A program made the position numbers and the translations under genes. 64,000 nucleotides of DNA from an uncultured Oscillospiraceae bacterium (lineage in GTDB: Bacteria > Bacillota > Clostridia > Oscillospirales > Ruminococcaceae), in contig CAKSIT010000004.1 of the NCBI GenBank assembly GCA_934462925.1, positions 133,448 through 197,447 of the forward strand. Reading direction: 5' to 3'. The notes below the pieces were generated by a model. That model had not been told where the DNA came from and made no database searches. It worked only from the letters and a program-made list of their open reading frames with translations. How positions within the stretch are numbered: the stretch's first letter is position 1; every line of letters starts with the position of its first letter. This document shows, piece by piece, positions 24,603-33,039 of this stretch.

Positions 24603-25781
24603 ATGAAGGACAAGAAGCTGTTCACCTCTGAAAGCGTAACCGAGGGTCACCCCGACAAGGTGTGCGACATCATCTCGGACTCTATTCTTGACGCAATACT
24701 GGCGCAAGACCCCAAGGGGCGCGTTGCGTGCGAAACCACCGCCACCACGGGCATGGTTATGGTAATGGGCGAAATCACCACCACCGCGTCGGTAGACATT
24801 CCCGCGATAGTAAGAAACGCGGTGCGCGAGATAGGCTACACGGGCGACGTGGCGGGCTTTGACGCGGACGCGTGCGCGGTCATCACCTCTATAGACAAGC
24901 AGTCGCCCGACATTGCAATGGGCGTTGACAACGCGCTCGAGGGCAGGGCGGAGAACGCCTACGACACGGGCGCGGGCGACCAGGGCATGATGTTCGGCTA
25001 TGCGTGCAATGAAACGCCCGAGCTTATGCCGCTGCCGATAAGCCTGTCGCACAAGCTTGCAAAGCGGCTTGCCGAGGTTCGTAAGAGCGGCGAGCTTACA
25101 TACCTCTGCCCCGACGGCAAAACGCAGGTTACGGTGGAGTATGACGACGGCAAGCCCGTTCGCGTAGACACGGTTGTAGTATCCACCCAGCACAGCGCTT
25201 CCGCGCAGCTTGAGCAGATACGCGCGGACATTATCGAAAAGGTAATAAAGCCGATTATCCCCGCGCAGCTTCTCGACGCGGACACCAAGTACTACGTAAA
25301 CCCCACGGGCCGCTTTGTTGTGGGCGGACCTGCGGGCGACAGCGGCCTTACGGGCAGAAAGATAATCGTAGACACCTACGGCGGCTACTCGCGCCACGGC
25401 GGCGGCGCGTTCTCGGGCAAAGACCCGACAAAGGTTGACCGCTCGGGCGCATACATGGCGCGCTACGTTGCAAAGAACATTGTTGCGGCGGGGCTTGCGG
25501 ACAAGTGCGAGGTTCAGCTTGCGTACGCCATAGGCGTTGCGCACCCCGTATCGGTAATGGTAGACACGTTCGGCACGGGAAAGGCTGAGGACGGCGCTAT
25601 CGCCGAGGCGGTGCGCAAGGTGTTCGACCTGCGCACGGCGGCTATGATAGACGCGCTCGACCTGCGTCGGGCGCAGTACAGGCAGCTTGCCGCGTACGGC
25701 CACATGGGCAGGGAGGAGCTTGGCGTTGCGTGGGAGCGCACCGACCGCACAGAGCAGCTGCTTAAGGCAATTAACGGGTAA
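24603..25781 (+). CDS. metK: S-adenosylmethionine synthetase
   Basis: A 392-residue enzyme making SAM from methionine and ATP. It has [16 protein letters not shown] at the N-terminus (methionine/ATP site), [12 protein letters not shown], the phosphate-binding loop [21 protein letters not shown], and [17 protein letters not shown]. The length is standard. GAAAGGAAAAAC precedes the ATG. Product and riboswitch form a feedback loop. A terminator and a structured repeat element follow. Confidence 0.98.
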   Translation: MKDKKLFTSESVTEGHPDKVCDIISDSILDAILAQDPKGRVACETTATTGMVMVMGEITTTASVDIPAIVRNAVREIGYTGDVAGFDADACAVITSIDKQSPDIAMGVDNALEGRAENAYDTGAGDQGMMFGYACNETPELMPLPISLSHKLAKRLAEVRKSGELTYLCPDGKTQVTVEYDDGKPVRVDTVVVSTQHSASAQLEQIRADIIEKVIKPIIPAQLLDADTKYYVNPTGRFVVGGPAGDSGLTGRKIIVDTYGGYSRHGGGAFSGKDPTKVDRSGAYMARYVAKNIVAAGLADKCEVQLAYAIGVAHPVSVMVDTFGTGKAEDGAIAEAVRKVFDLRTAAMIDALDLRRAQYRQLAAYGHMGREELGVAWERTDRTEQLLKAING

Positions 25782-25786
25782 TAAAG

Positions 25787-25810
25787 AGGGGGCTGTTCGC
25801 GCAGCCCCTT
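25787..25810 (+). terminator. metK terminator, upstream duplicate
   Basis: Hairpin AGGGGGCTG / CAGCCCCTT with a TTCGCG loop. The same 24 bp recur at 26000-26023, on the other side of the inserted repeat element. Confidence 0.75.
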
Positions 25811-25999
25811 CAGCTTGTTGAAAAAGTCCATTTTGCCCGCGTATGCGGGCTTTGAAATAACTTTTTTGCCTCGGGTTTCCCGAGGCAAAAAACACTTCTA
25901 TCCGCACAAGTGTGCGGTTTGGCGGCAAGCCGTCAAACCGTGCGCGTAGTGCGGATGTCCCGTCGGAAAACCCCCGTATGGGGGTATTTCGACGGTCTC
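25811..25999 (-). mobile_element. Structured repeat element, copy 2 (189 bp)
   Basis: Begins CAGCTTGTTGAAAAAGTCC and ends TTTCGACGGTCTC, in the opposite orientation to copy 1 but with the same length. It is flanked by a 24-bp direct repeat that is a complete terminator hairpin. Inner hairpins match the family: GCCCGC/GCGGGC, TTGCCTCGGG/CCCGAGGCAA, ATCCGCAC/GTGCGGAT and CCCCCGTATGGGGG. Confidence 0.85.
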
Positions 26000-26030
26000 A
26001 GGGGGCTGTTCGCGCAGCCCCTTATTTTTG
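26000..26030 (+). terminator. metK terminator, downstream duplicate
   Basis: The second copy of the 24-bp hairpin, here followed by ATTTTTG, so this one keeps the original U-run. Confidence 0.8.
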
Positions 26031-26039
26031 TGGATAGAC

Positions 26040-26068
26040 TTGATTTAATGCAGATAATGTGTTATACT
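26040..26068 (+). promoter_or_regulatory. Promoter of the antitoxin-Fic operon
   Basis: TTGATT (26040-26045), 17 bases, TATACT (26063-26068). Confidence 0.7.
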
Positions 26069-26095
26069 TAATAAAAATGAACAACGGAGGCAATT

Positions 26096-26266
26096 ATGGC
26101 TGAACAGGTTATGACGCTTGAAAGCGCTATGAGTAATGCAATAGCTTCTACGGAAATGGAGGGCTTTGACGTTACAAAGGAACAGCGCGAGCTTATGGCG
26201 AGGGTGCTTAGAAAAGAAATGACCCTTAAGGAAGCCATTGCCGAGCTTAACAGGAAGTATAAATAA
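26096..26266 (+). CDS. VbhA-like antitoxin of Fic
   Basis: A 56-residue protein with ACGGAGG upstream of its ATG. Residues 18-23 read STEMEG, an exact match to the (S/T)xxxE(G/N) inhibitory motif of class I Fic antitoxins such as VbhA. In that family the glutamate enters the Fic active site and blocks productive ATP binding. The rest is helical and charged (LRKEMTLKEAIAELNRKYK). The stop lies 5 bases before the Fic gene, the classical antitoxin-toxin order. Confidence 0.85.
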   Translation: MAEQVMTLESAMSNAIASTEMEGFDVTKEQRELMARVLRKEMTLKEAIAELNRKYK

Positions 26267-26271
26267 GCAGT

Positions 26272-26862
26272 ATGGGGTATTTGTTTGAACCGACAGACAG
26301 CGACTGTTATCATGGCACTACTGTGCTGATAAACAAGCTTGGAATAACCGATGAAAAAATATTGAAAGAAAACGAGAGCTTTATTACAAGTACTGTGGCA
26401 GCAATGCTTATCAGCAAACCGCTTAAGCAGGGCTTTGATTTTGGCGATTACAAAGCGATTCACTATGCGCTTTTCAGTGAGCTTTACAGTTGGGCGGGAG
26501 AGATAAGGACTATAAGCCTTTCTAAAACAACTACAAAGTTTATTGCTCCTGAGCAAATAGAAGTGCTTGGCATGAATATATTTAACCGCTTAAAAAAGCT
26601 GAATTATTTTCTTGATTTATCCAAAGATGAATTTGTCATAGAAATAGCGGATTTGTATAATTCGCTTAATCTTCTTCACCCGTTTAGGGAAGGCAATGGG
26701 CGTACACAGCGTGTGTTTTTTACACAACTTATCAGAAATGCGGGATATAGCATTGATTATTCTGAGTTTAACTCTGAATTTCTCATGGTTGGCAGCATAC
26801 AAGCGGCTTCGGGCGTAATGGATAATCTCATCGGCTTTTTTGAAAACAACATAAAGCATTAA
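26272..26862 (+). CDS. Fic-domain AMPylase (toxin)
   Basis: A 196-residue Fic protein. The core motif HPFREGNGRTQR (His at about 136) is a full catalytic Fic motif with the basic residues that position ATP. The earlier KTTTKFIAPEQI segment is the flap that docks the target. Fic proteins usually transfer AMP to Tyr/Thr/Ser of a target; class I toxins such as VbhT modify topoisomerases. Here the target is unknown. No conjugation genes are nearby, so this is a stand-alone module. Slightly AT-richer than its neighbours. Confidence 0.92.
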   Translation: MGYLFEPTDSDCYHGTTVLINKLGITDEKILKENESFITSTVAAMLISKPLKQGFDFGDYKAIHYALFSELYSWAGEIRTISLSKTTTKFIAPEQIEVLGMNIFNRLKKLNYFLDLSKDEFVIEIADLYNSLNLLHPFREGNGRTQRVFFTQLIRNAGYSIDYSEFNSEFLMVGSIQAASGVMDNLIGFFENNIKH

Positions 26863-26870
26863 ATTTTTAG

Positions 26871-26902
26871 GGCATAGCAGCCGCCGCTGTTATGCCCTAT
26901 TT
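26871..26902. terminator. Bidirectional terminator, fic / XRE gene
   Basis: GGGCATA(G/A)CAG pairs with CTGTTATGCCC, flanked by TTTT and ATTTG. It overlaps the last codons of the convergent XRE gene. Confidence 0.65.
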
Positions 26903-27112
26903 GTTCATCTGCGGGTTATCCGTCCTGCCGAGAATATAGTCCACGGACACGTTGTAGAAATCCGCAAGGCGTATCAGGGTCTGGGTGGGGATATCGTGTT
27001 CCTCGGTTTCGTAGTAGCTGTATGTCCGCTGGGTGACGAATATAGCTCTTGCAACCTCGCTTTGCGACAGCAGTTCGCTTTCGCGCAGATACTTTAACCT
27101 GTACATAGACAC
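26897..27112 (-). CDS. XRE-family transcriptional regulator
   Basis: A 71-residue Cro/C1-type helix-turn-helix protein. SQSEVARAIFVTQRTYSYYETEEHDIPTQTLIRLADFYNVSVDYILG is the full HTH domain with no extra sensor. The start may be the ATG three codons in (MYRLKYLRE). It diverges from the DUF4352 gene, whose promoter carries a perfect palindrome, so it is a candidate repressor of that gene and of itself. Confidence 0.88.
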   Translation of the reverse strand: MSMYRLKYLRESELLSQSEVARAIFVTQRTYSYYETEEHDIPTQTLIRLADFYNVSVDYILGRTDNPQMNK

Positions 27113-27165
27113 GCTCCGTTCATTATTTGCATAGATTTATTATAACCATAGAATGAAATATTCTC

Positions 27166-27194
27166 TTGACAAATAGAACGAGTTGTGCTATAAT
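27166..27194 (+). promoter_or_regulatory. Promoter of the DUF4352 gene
   Basis: TTGACA (27166-27171), 17 bases, TATAAT (27189-27194). A palindrome starts 3 bases further on. Confidence 0.8.
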
Positions 27195-27196
27195 GC

Positions 27197-27219
27197 TTCT
27201 AGAACAAAACGTTCTAGAA
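27197..27219. promoter_or_regulatory. Palindromic operator candidate
   Basis: Perfect nine-base inverted repeat TTCTAGAAC and GTTCTAGAA with a 5-base spacer AAAAC, covering the expected transcription start. It is placed to act as a repressor site, probably for the divergent XRE protein. Confidence 0.6.
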
Positions 27220-27236
27220 AACAGGGAGGTATCACA

Positions 27237-27854
27237 ATGAAAGATGTTATTAAAAAATGGTGGTTCTGGCTTATCGTGGGGTTAGTTGCGATATACGCAA
27301 TAGGTGCAGCATCGGGACAACTGTCCGACAGCAGCAAATCGTCGTCGCGTCCTGCATCACTTACGGCTTCGCAGAGTACATCTCGAACGGAAAAAACATC
27401 ACACACTTCTGTTAGTTCCACTCCTAAGGAATCAGAAAGCAAGCCCGCAGCATACGGCGTTGGTGATACCGCGCAGAAGAAGTCCTATGAACTGACGGTC
27501 GATTCGTTCAGAGAGGTAAAGAGCGACAATCAGTTTGCACAGCCCGACGAGGGTAAAATGTTTGTGGAGGTTGTAATGACAGTGGAAAATACCACTGTCG
27601 ACAGCGAGCTGCATATAAGCTTACTCGATTTCAACGCATATGAGGATGGGTATGCACTAAGCGATGATTTCAGCGCGCTTACAGCGTCCGATACAGAAAC
27701 CATAGGCGGAACTGTTGCGGGCGGAAAGAAGCTTCAGGGCGGTCTTTGCTATCAGGTGTCCGAGGATTTTGAGGAGCTTGAAATAGACGTGAAAATAGGC
27801 TATGGCAGCGGCAACGAAACAAAGCTGCTGCTGAACAGGGCTTCTCTTGCATAA
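27237..27854 (+). CDS. Membrane-anchored DUF4352 protein
   Basis: A 205-residue protein from the ATG at 27237 (RBS GGGAGG). One N-terminal membrane segment (WWFWLIVGLVAIYAIG, about 8-23) is followed by a Ser/Lys-rich linker to about residue 75. The C-terminal domain (KKSYELTVDSFREV.. to LEIDVKIG) fits the DUF4352/telokin-like beta-sandwich found on many Firmicutes surface proteins. It lies outside the membrane. The function is unknown; an envelope or immunity-like role is only a guess from family company. Confidence 0.8.
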   Translation: MKDVIKKWWFWLIVGLVAIYAIGAASGQLSDSSKSSSRPASLTASQSTSRTEKTSHTSVSSTPKESESKPAAYGVGDTAQKKSYELTVDSFREVKSDNQFAQPDEGKMFVEVVMTVENTTVDSELHISLLDFNAYEDGYALSDDFSALTASDTETIGGTVAGGKKLQGGLCYQVSEDFEELEIDVKIGYGSGNETKLLLNRASLA

Positions 27855-27919
27855 CGTCCGCACACTTTTTTCCTTGTATTCTCCCCGAAATTATGCTACA
27901 ATAAAACGGGGTGAGGAAA

Positions 27920-29245
27920 ATGGAGATACCGAGATATGCAGCCGCGGTGCTTAATGCGCTCCATGCGGCGGGGTTTGAGGCCTACATTGTGGGCGGGTGC
28001 GTGCGCGACAGCATTATGGGCATGACGCCGCACGATTACGACGTTACAACGTCCGCGCTGCCGCAGGAGACCGAGCGCGTTTTTGCCGCGTACCGTGTTA
28101 TAGAAACGGGCATAAAGCACGGCACGGTCACCGTGCTGTCCGAGGGGCAGCCCGTTGAAATAACCACCTACCGCATAGACGGCGAGTACCGCGACGGCAG
28201 ACACCCCGACGGCGTGAGCTTCACACGCAGCCTGCGCGACGACCTCTCCCGCCGCGACTTTACCATGAACGGCATAGCCTACTCTCCAAACGAGGGGTAC
28301 GTTGACCTGTTCGGCGGGCGCGCGGACATAGAGCGCGGCGTTGTGCGCTGTATAGGCGAGCCGCATAAGCGCTTCGGCGAGGACGCGCTGCGGATACTGC
28401 GCGCGCTGAGATTCGCGGCGACGCTTTGCTTTACAATTGAGGATGGAACGGCGCGCGCGGCTGCCGAGTGCGCGGAGCTTTTGGATAAGGTGTCGCGCGA
28501 GAGGATATTTGCGGAGCTTAAAAAGCTGCTTTGCGGCAAAAACGCCGTGCAGGTGCTTAAGGACTTCCCCGAGATATTTGTAAGGATAATACCGCAGCTG
28601 AAGCCGCTTGTAGGGTACGAGCAGAACAGCCGCTTTCACGACAGCACGCTGTGGGAGCATACCGCGCGCGCGGTGGGCGGCGCTCCGTGCGACGAGGGGC
28701 TGCGCCTTGCCATGCTTCTGCACGACGTTGGCAAGCCCTTTTGCCGCAGCGAGGACGAGCAGGGCGAGAGCCACTACTACGGCCATGCGGAGAAAAGCGC
28801 GCTGCTTGCCGAGGAGATACTGCGCGGGCTTAAGTGCGACAACGCCACGCGCGAGCGCGTTGCAGAAATTGTGCGCTATCACGATATGCCGATAAACGAT
28901 ACGGCGCGTTATCTGCGGCGCGCGCTTTCACGCCACGGGTACGATAGGCTGTGCGACATAATACGCGCGCATATTGCGGACGACATGGCAAAAAAGCCCG
29001 AGTGCCGCGAGCGTATTCCGTCGTACGAGACGGCGCTTGTTCACGCGCGGGAGCTTATGGAGCGCGCCCCCTGCCTTACCATGCGCGACCTTGCCGTAAC
29101 GGGCGGCGACCTTAAGGGCATTGTAGAGCCGTCCCCGAAAATGGGGCGGGTGCTTGCGGCGCTTTTAGCGGAGGTTGTGGACGGCACGCTCCCAAACACC
29201 AAACAGGCGCTGCTGGAGCGCGCGCGGCAGCTGGTACAGGAATAA
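27920..29245 (+). CDS. cca: CCA tRNA nucleotidyltransferase with HD domain
   Basis: A 441-residue class II nucleotidyltransferase that adds or repairs the 3' CCA of tRNA. GGCVRDSIMG (25-34) and the metal-binding DYD near 39-41 form the active site; TYRIDGEYRDGRHPDGVSFTRSLRDDLSRRDFTMNG is the next conserved block. An HD domain follows, with LLHDVGKPF near 275 and a later YHD. ATG at 27920 is preceded by GGGGTGAGG. A single-gene unit. Confidence 0.95.
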   Translation: MEIPRYAAAVLNALHAAGFEAYIVGGCVRDSIMGMTPHDYDVTTSALPQETERVFAAYRVIETGIKHGTVTVLSEGQPVEITTYRIDGEYRDGRHPDGVSFTRSLRDDLSRRDFTMNGIAYSPNEGYVDLFGGRADIERGVVRCIGEPHKRFGEDALRILRALRFAATLCFTIEDGTARAAAECAELLDKVSRERIFAELKKLLCGKNAVQVLKDFPEIFVRIIPQLKPLVGYEQNSRFHDSTLWEHTARAVGGAPCDEGLRLAMLLHDVGKPFCRSEDEQGESHYYGHAEKSALLAEEILRGLKCDNATRERVAEIVRYHDMPINDTARYLRRALSRHGYDRLCDIIRAHIADDMAKKPECRERIPSYETALVHARELMERAPCLTMRDLAVTGGDLKGIVEPSPKMGRVLAALLAEVVDGTLPNTKQALLERARQLVQE

Positions 29246-29250
29246 AATTC

Positions 29251-29283
29251 ACCGCCCTTTCGGACCGAGAGGGCGGTGTTATT
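29251..29283. terminator. Terminator between cca and the ABC permease
   Basis: ACCGCCCT / AGGGCGGT hairpin followed by GTTATTAT, between convergent genes. Confidence 0.75.
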
Positions 29284-29329
29284 ATATGCCGCTTAGCGCG
29301 GGGGAAAGCGCCGCGGCGGGAGGCGTCCG

Positions 29330-31609
29330 TTACGCCGCCTGACGTGCTTCAAGGCTGTCGAATATCTCTGCCGCCCTGTCAAGCCCGGAGGGTACGGTAA
29401 GGTATACGAAGTCCTTTATCGGCGTGTTATCGTCGCGGATAATGTAAAGAACGTAGGTATACTCGCACTCGTCGCCGTAAATTACGGGCGTGCCTGTGCA
29501 AAGTCCCATAAGCTCGGCGTACTCTGCGCTGTTTGCGTCAACGACTACATAGCTTTCAGCGCTCTCGTACTTCGTATCGGAATAAGTTGCGTTATCCGCG
29601 GGAATATCTCCCGAGATGAAGTCTGCTGCCGGGTAGTTTGCGAAAGAAAGATTTGTCGCCCAGCTGCTGTCGGGGTCGCAAACGGGCTGCGCGCTCACCT
29701 TTGCAAGCACTACCGCGTCCGAGTCCGATACCGCGTCTGCCGCAGGCCAAAAGCCGTTATCCACAAGATAAGCGTAGCTGTTTTTAAGGTAGGGCGTTAT
29801 GAGCAGAGAGTAGGTGCAGCTGTCGTTTGCAATCGTTATCGACGCGTAAACTGACGAGCCAAGCTCCTTACTGTTGTAAACGCTGTCGTAGTCGAGCGCT
29901 TCAACATCGCTTATCAGCGCCTGCCTGAACGCTTCGGGGTCTATCGTTTCGTCCGAGCAGGGGCTGTCTATCGTCACAAGCAAAAACGGCTCGTTGATAA
30001 AGCTGTATTTTTGCTTGTAGTCGGCGCTGCCCGTGTAGGCGCGCAGGAGGTCCTCCGCCTGTTTCGCGGTGATATTGAGCTGACGGCTCATGGTGTTGCT
30101 GCTTTTCATCAGGTACTCAACGTATACATAGATATCGGTTTCGGTGTTAAGAACGTTGGACTGAGTGTGCATTTCGGTCATTTTTTCGATAATAGCGGGG
30201 TCTGTAAGCAGGATATTGTAAAGGTCGTAGGAATTGAGCCATGTTTCGCTGTCGCGGCAGAGCATAGTACCCGAAACTGCCTTAACGCTTGTCGGCGCGG
30301 GAACGCGCTGCTCCGCGCCAAAGCCGTTGGTGAGCGGCATAAGCAGGCACAGCAGCAGGCTTCCGCCCACGGTCGCGGCGTACCCCAAAAGCGTTTTAGG
30401 GAACTTTTTGAACCCCTTGCCGCTTATAAGCTCCAGAATAACGTAAAGCACAAATGTGAGGATAAACATTGCTATAAAGTAGGGAAGCTTGTCGGCAGGA
30501 CTTGCGTTAGGGTCGCACAGAGAACCGACGGAGAACAGGGACACAGCCGCAAGGGTAACGGCGGCGTTTATGATGTGCCGCATGGGCTTTATCACATACG
30601 GCTCGCCCACGCGTTCGTTGCGGCGCTTAAGGGCGATAGCCATAGCGGCGGCGGCGTATACGAGGGTCATTATTATCGCGCCGCAAAGCTCGGCTGTGGT
30701 GAGTACGGCAGCGCCTGCGCTCTCGCTGTAAAATGCGGCGCTTATATAGCTGTTTTCACCGGCAACGGCGGTTATCAGCAGCCCCAGAGGGCTTGTAACG
30801 GCGAACGGCAGCGAAAAAACGCGGTCGCCCGAAGCGTAAGAGCAGTTGATGAGCGACAGATTAAGCAGAGCGTACGTGATAACGGGCAGCGCGGCATTTA
30901 TCACCATGGGCGCTATTCCCGCCTCGGTCGTGCGCCCGCAGCACACCACAGCCAGCAGCGACAGGCAGTAGAACATAACACAGGAAAGCAGGCCTATAAA
31001 CATAAACTCTGCAATGGGCGCGTCAAGCATATGGATGTCCGCGAGATATTCAAACCTGCGCGCAATGCCGTTGGCGTATAAACCAAGCCCTATGCCGAGC
31101 GCCGCTATATGCGGGATAAGGTACGCCGCAAGCCCCGAGAGAAAGTCGCCGAGAAAGCGTGTCTGCTCGGATATCGGCAGGGAGTAGTCCATATCAACGA
31201 AGCGCTTCTGATAGATGTATCTGAAGTTGCGCATGATGATGAAGTAGCCCATAAGGAACATAGCCCCGAGCGCAATTATCATCACCACAAGCATAACGTC
31301 CTGAATGCCGCTCCACATATCATACTGCGCCTTTGCGGCAAGCCATTCGGGCGACCCCATAAGGTTTGCAAAAACGGGGTTGAGTTCACTGTCGTAGCTT
31401 GTGAAGTAGCTGCCGTCGATACCCGCCGTCTGTAAGAATGCGTTCAGCTTTTCGTAGCTTATCGCGGTCATTGTTATGCAGAAGAAGCCCGCAGGGTAGC
31501 TCAGGAACGCGAAAATGGACGTAAGCACGATAAGCGGTGAAAGCCCGCGCAGCTTATAGCGAAAGTATTTGCCGAACTTAGAGAAATTAACCGAGCTTTG
31601 AGCTGTCAT
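29330..31609 (-). CDS. ABC transporter permease, YtrC/D type
   Basis: A 759-residue integral membrane protein starting at the ATG at 31609 (RBS GGAGGTG). The first membrane segment is near residues 20-45 (SPLIVLTSIFAFLSYPAGFFC), a large outside loop follows, then five or more helices between about 120 and 440. The C-terminal third is a second soluble domain with no recognised motif. It overlaps the ATPase gene by 23 bases. Order GntR-ATPase-permease resembles the B. subtilis ytr operon, which responds to cell-wall antibiotics. The substrate is unknown. Confidence 0.82.
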   Translation of the reverse strand: MTAQSSVNFSKFGKYFRYKLRGLSPLIVLTSIFAFLSYPAGFFCITMTAISYEKLNAFLQTAGIDGSYFTSYDSELNPVFANLMGSPEWLAAKAQYDMWSGIQDVMLVVMIIALGAMFLMGYFIIMRNFRYIYQKRFVDMDYSLPISEQTRFLGDFLSGLAAYLIPHIAALGIGLGLYANGIARRFEYLADIHMLDAPIAEFMFIGLLSCVMFYCLSLLAVVCCGRTTEAGIAPMVINAALPVITYALLNLSLINCSYASGDRVFSLPFAVTSPLGLLITAVAGENSYISAAFYSESAGAAVLTTAELCGAIIMTLVYAAAAMAIALKRRNERVGEPYVIKPMRHIINAAVTLAAVSLFSVGSLCDPNASPADKLPYFIAMFILTFVLYVILELISGKGFKKFPKTLLGYAATVGGSLLLCLLMPLTNGFGAEQRVPAPTSVKAVSGTMLCRDSETWLNSYDLYNILLTDPAIIEKMTEMHTQSNVLNTETDIYVYVEYLMKSSNTMSRQLNITAKQAEDLLRAYTGSADYKQKYSFINEPFLLVTIDSPCSDETIDPEAFRQALISDVEALDYDSVYNSKELGSSVYASITIANDSCTYSLLITPYLKNSYAYLVDNGFWPAADAVSDSDAVVLAKVSAQPVCDPDSSWATNLSFANYPAADFISGDIPADNATYSDTKYESAESYVVVDANSAEYAELMGLCTGTPVIYGDECEYTYVLYIIRDDNTPIKDFVYLTVPSGLDRAAEIFDSLEARQAA

Positions 31610-32483
31610 AGCCAAGCACCTCCATTTCGTAGATGAATATTTCTTCAAGCCCCAGCGGCAGCTCGTCGTAAATTTTGGGCGAGAGCGCCTTTACGGCGGT
31701 TCTTATAGCCTCGCGTTCGCCGCGCACAATAAGGTTCGTTACAGAGCCTACGCGTTCGATATGCAGCACCTCGCAGCCGCTTATCTCGTCCGCGGTGATA
31801 TCGTGGTCGAACGCCGCCTGTATCTTTATGATGTTGCCCTTTACCGTGTCAAGCTCCCTGTCGAATACTACGCGCCCGTCGTGCAGCAGCCCCACGCGGT
31901 CGCAGAACTCCTCTATCTCGCCGAGATTGTGCGAGGAGAAGATAACGGTAAGCCCGTTGTCGAGCATGGCGTCTATAAGCATTTGCTTTACCACAATGCG
32001 CATTGTGGGGTCAAGCCCGTCGAACGCCTCGTCAAGGAACAGGTAAGGCGTTTTGCAGGAAATGCCGCAGATAACCACCGCCTGCCGCTTCATGCCCTTT
32101 GAAAAGGTGCTGAGCTTCTTGCCGCGCGGCAGGTTCAGCACGCCGCACAGCCGCTCAAAGGTTTCGTCCGAAAAGCTGCTGTAAAAGCTTTTGAAATACG
32201 CGCGCATTTCGTTAAGCGTCATGCCGTCGTACTGCGCGGTTTCGTCGTTAATAAAGAACACGCGCTCCTTTACGGGGACGTTGTTGTACACGCCCTGCCC
32301 GTCTATCAGTATCTCTCCCTGCTGCGGGCGGTAAATCCCCGCGAGAAGCCGCAGCAGCGTGGATTTGCCCGCGCCGTTAGAGCCTAAAAGCCCGTAGGCG
32401 CACCCCTCGGGTATTTCAAGCGAAACGCCCGAGAGCGCGTACTTGTCGTCGAAGCGCATAACCGCGTTTTTAATGCTAATCAT
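31587..32483 (-). CDS. ABC transporter ATP-binding protein
   Basis: A 298-residue ATPase. Walker A GSNGAGKST at 34-42, a Q-loop region, the signature LSTFSKGMKRQ and Walker B YLFLDEAFDGLDP are all present, followed by an H-loop SSHNLGEIEE. The long C-terminal extension after the nucleotide domain is typical of drug or peptide exporters of the YtrB/CcmA group. Start overlaps the end of the GntR gene by 8 bases, so the operon is coupled. Confidence 0.93.
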   Translation of the reverse strand: MISIKNAVMRFDDKYALSGVSLEIPEGCAYGLLGSNGAGKSTLLRLLAGIYRPQQGEILIDGQGVYNNVPVKERVFFINDETAQYDGMTLNEMRAYFKSFYSSFSDETFERLCGVLNLPRGKKLSTFSKGMKRQAVVICGISCKTPYLFLDEAFDGLDPTMRIVVKQMLIDAMLDNGLTVIFSSHNLGEIEEFCDRVGLLHDGRVVFDRELDTVKGNIIKIQAAFDHDITADEISGCEVLHIERVGSVTNLIVRGEREAIRTAVKALSPKIYDELPLGLEEIFIYEMEVLGYDSSKLG

Positions 32484-32850
32484 TGTTGTCCTCCCCCCAT
32501 ATCTTTAGTATAAGCTCCTGCGCGTTTTCCCTTTTAACGCCGCTCCTGCGCGCCTCCTCCATTGCCTGTGAGAGCGCGCCGAGCGCCTCCTGCCGCAAGC
32601 CGTCCGCACCGCTTGGCGACAGCGAAGCGTAGCTGCCCTTGGCGGGCATAGAGTTGATAAGCCCCGCCTGCTCAAGCATGGCGTAGGACTTCTGCACCGT
32701 GTTCGGGTTTATCCCGAGCTGCTTTGATATCTCGCGCACGGCGGGCAGCTTTTCGCCCGGGGCTATCTCCCCGCTTGCAATTTGCAGCGATATCTGCGTG
32801 AAAAGCTGCTCGTATATCGGCTTTTTGCCCTGCAGCTTCAGGTCAAGCAT
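32476..32850 (-). CDS. GntR-family regulator (YtrA type)
   Basis: A 124-residue repressor with the winged helix at the N-terminus (KPIYEQLFTQISLQIASGEIAPGEKLPAVREISKQLGINPNTVQKSYAMLEQAGLI) and only a short helical C-terminal part, the YtrA subgroup. The ATG at 32850 follows AAGGAGG. It is the first gene of the ABC operon and should repress its own promoter at 32930-32958, near which TGTATTA/TAGTACA forms an imperfect inverted repeat (about 32903-32924). Confidence 0.92.
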   Translation of the reverse strand: MLDLKLQGKKPIYEQLFTQISLQIASGEIAPGEKLPAVREISKQLGINPNTVQKSYAMLEQAGLINSMPAKGSYASLSPSGADGLRQEALGALSQAMEEARRSGVKRENAQELILKIWGEDNND

Positions 32851-32929
32851 AGTATCCCTCCTTATCCGCTGGTATGCCTGCACCGCTTTTATCCAAAAGC
32901 TAGTGTATTATTCGTATTAGTACAGTTGT

Positions 32930-32958
32930 ATTATAGCATACACGGTTTTATATGTCAA
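32930..32958 (-). promoter_or_regulatory. Promoter of the GntR-ABC operon
   Basis: TTGACA (32958-32953), 17 bases, TATAAT (32935-32930) on the minus strand. Confidence 0.85.
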
Positions 32959-32978
32959 GGGGTTTGAAGAAATTTTTG

Positions 32979-33007
32979 TTGATTTTTTTATTCCTGTATG
33001 ATATAAT
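32979..33007 (+). promoter_or_regulatory. Promoter of the DUF1016 gene
   Basis: TTGATT (32979-32984), 17 bases, TATAAT (33002-33007), back to back with the GntR operon promoter. Confidence 0.75.
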
Positions 33008-33039
33008 AAACGCAAAAAGCAATCAAAGGAGAACAGCCT

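Noticed and set aside
27197..27219. LexA (SOS) box
   Set aside because: The Gram-positive LexA site needs GAAC-N4-GTTC; here the spacer is five bases.
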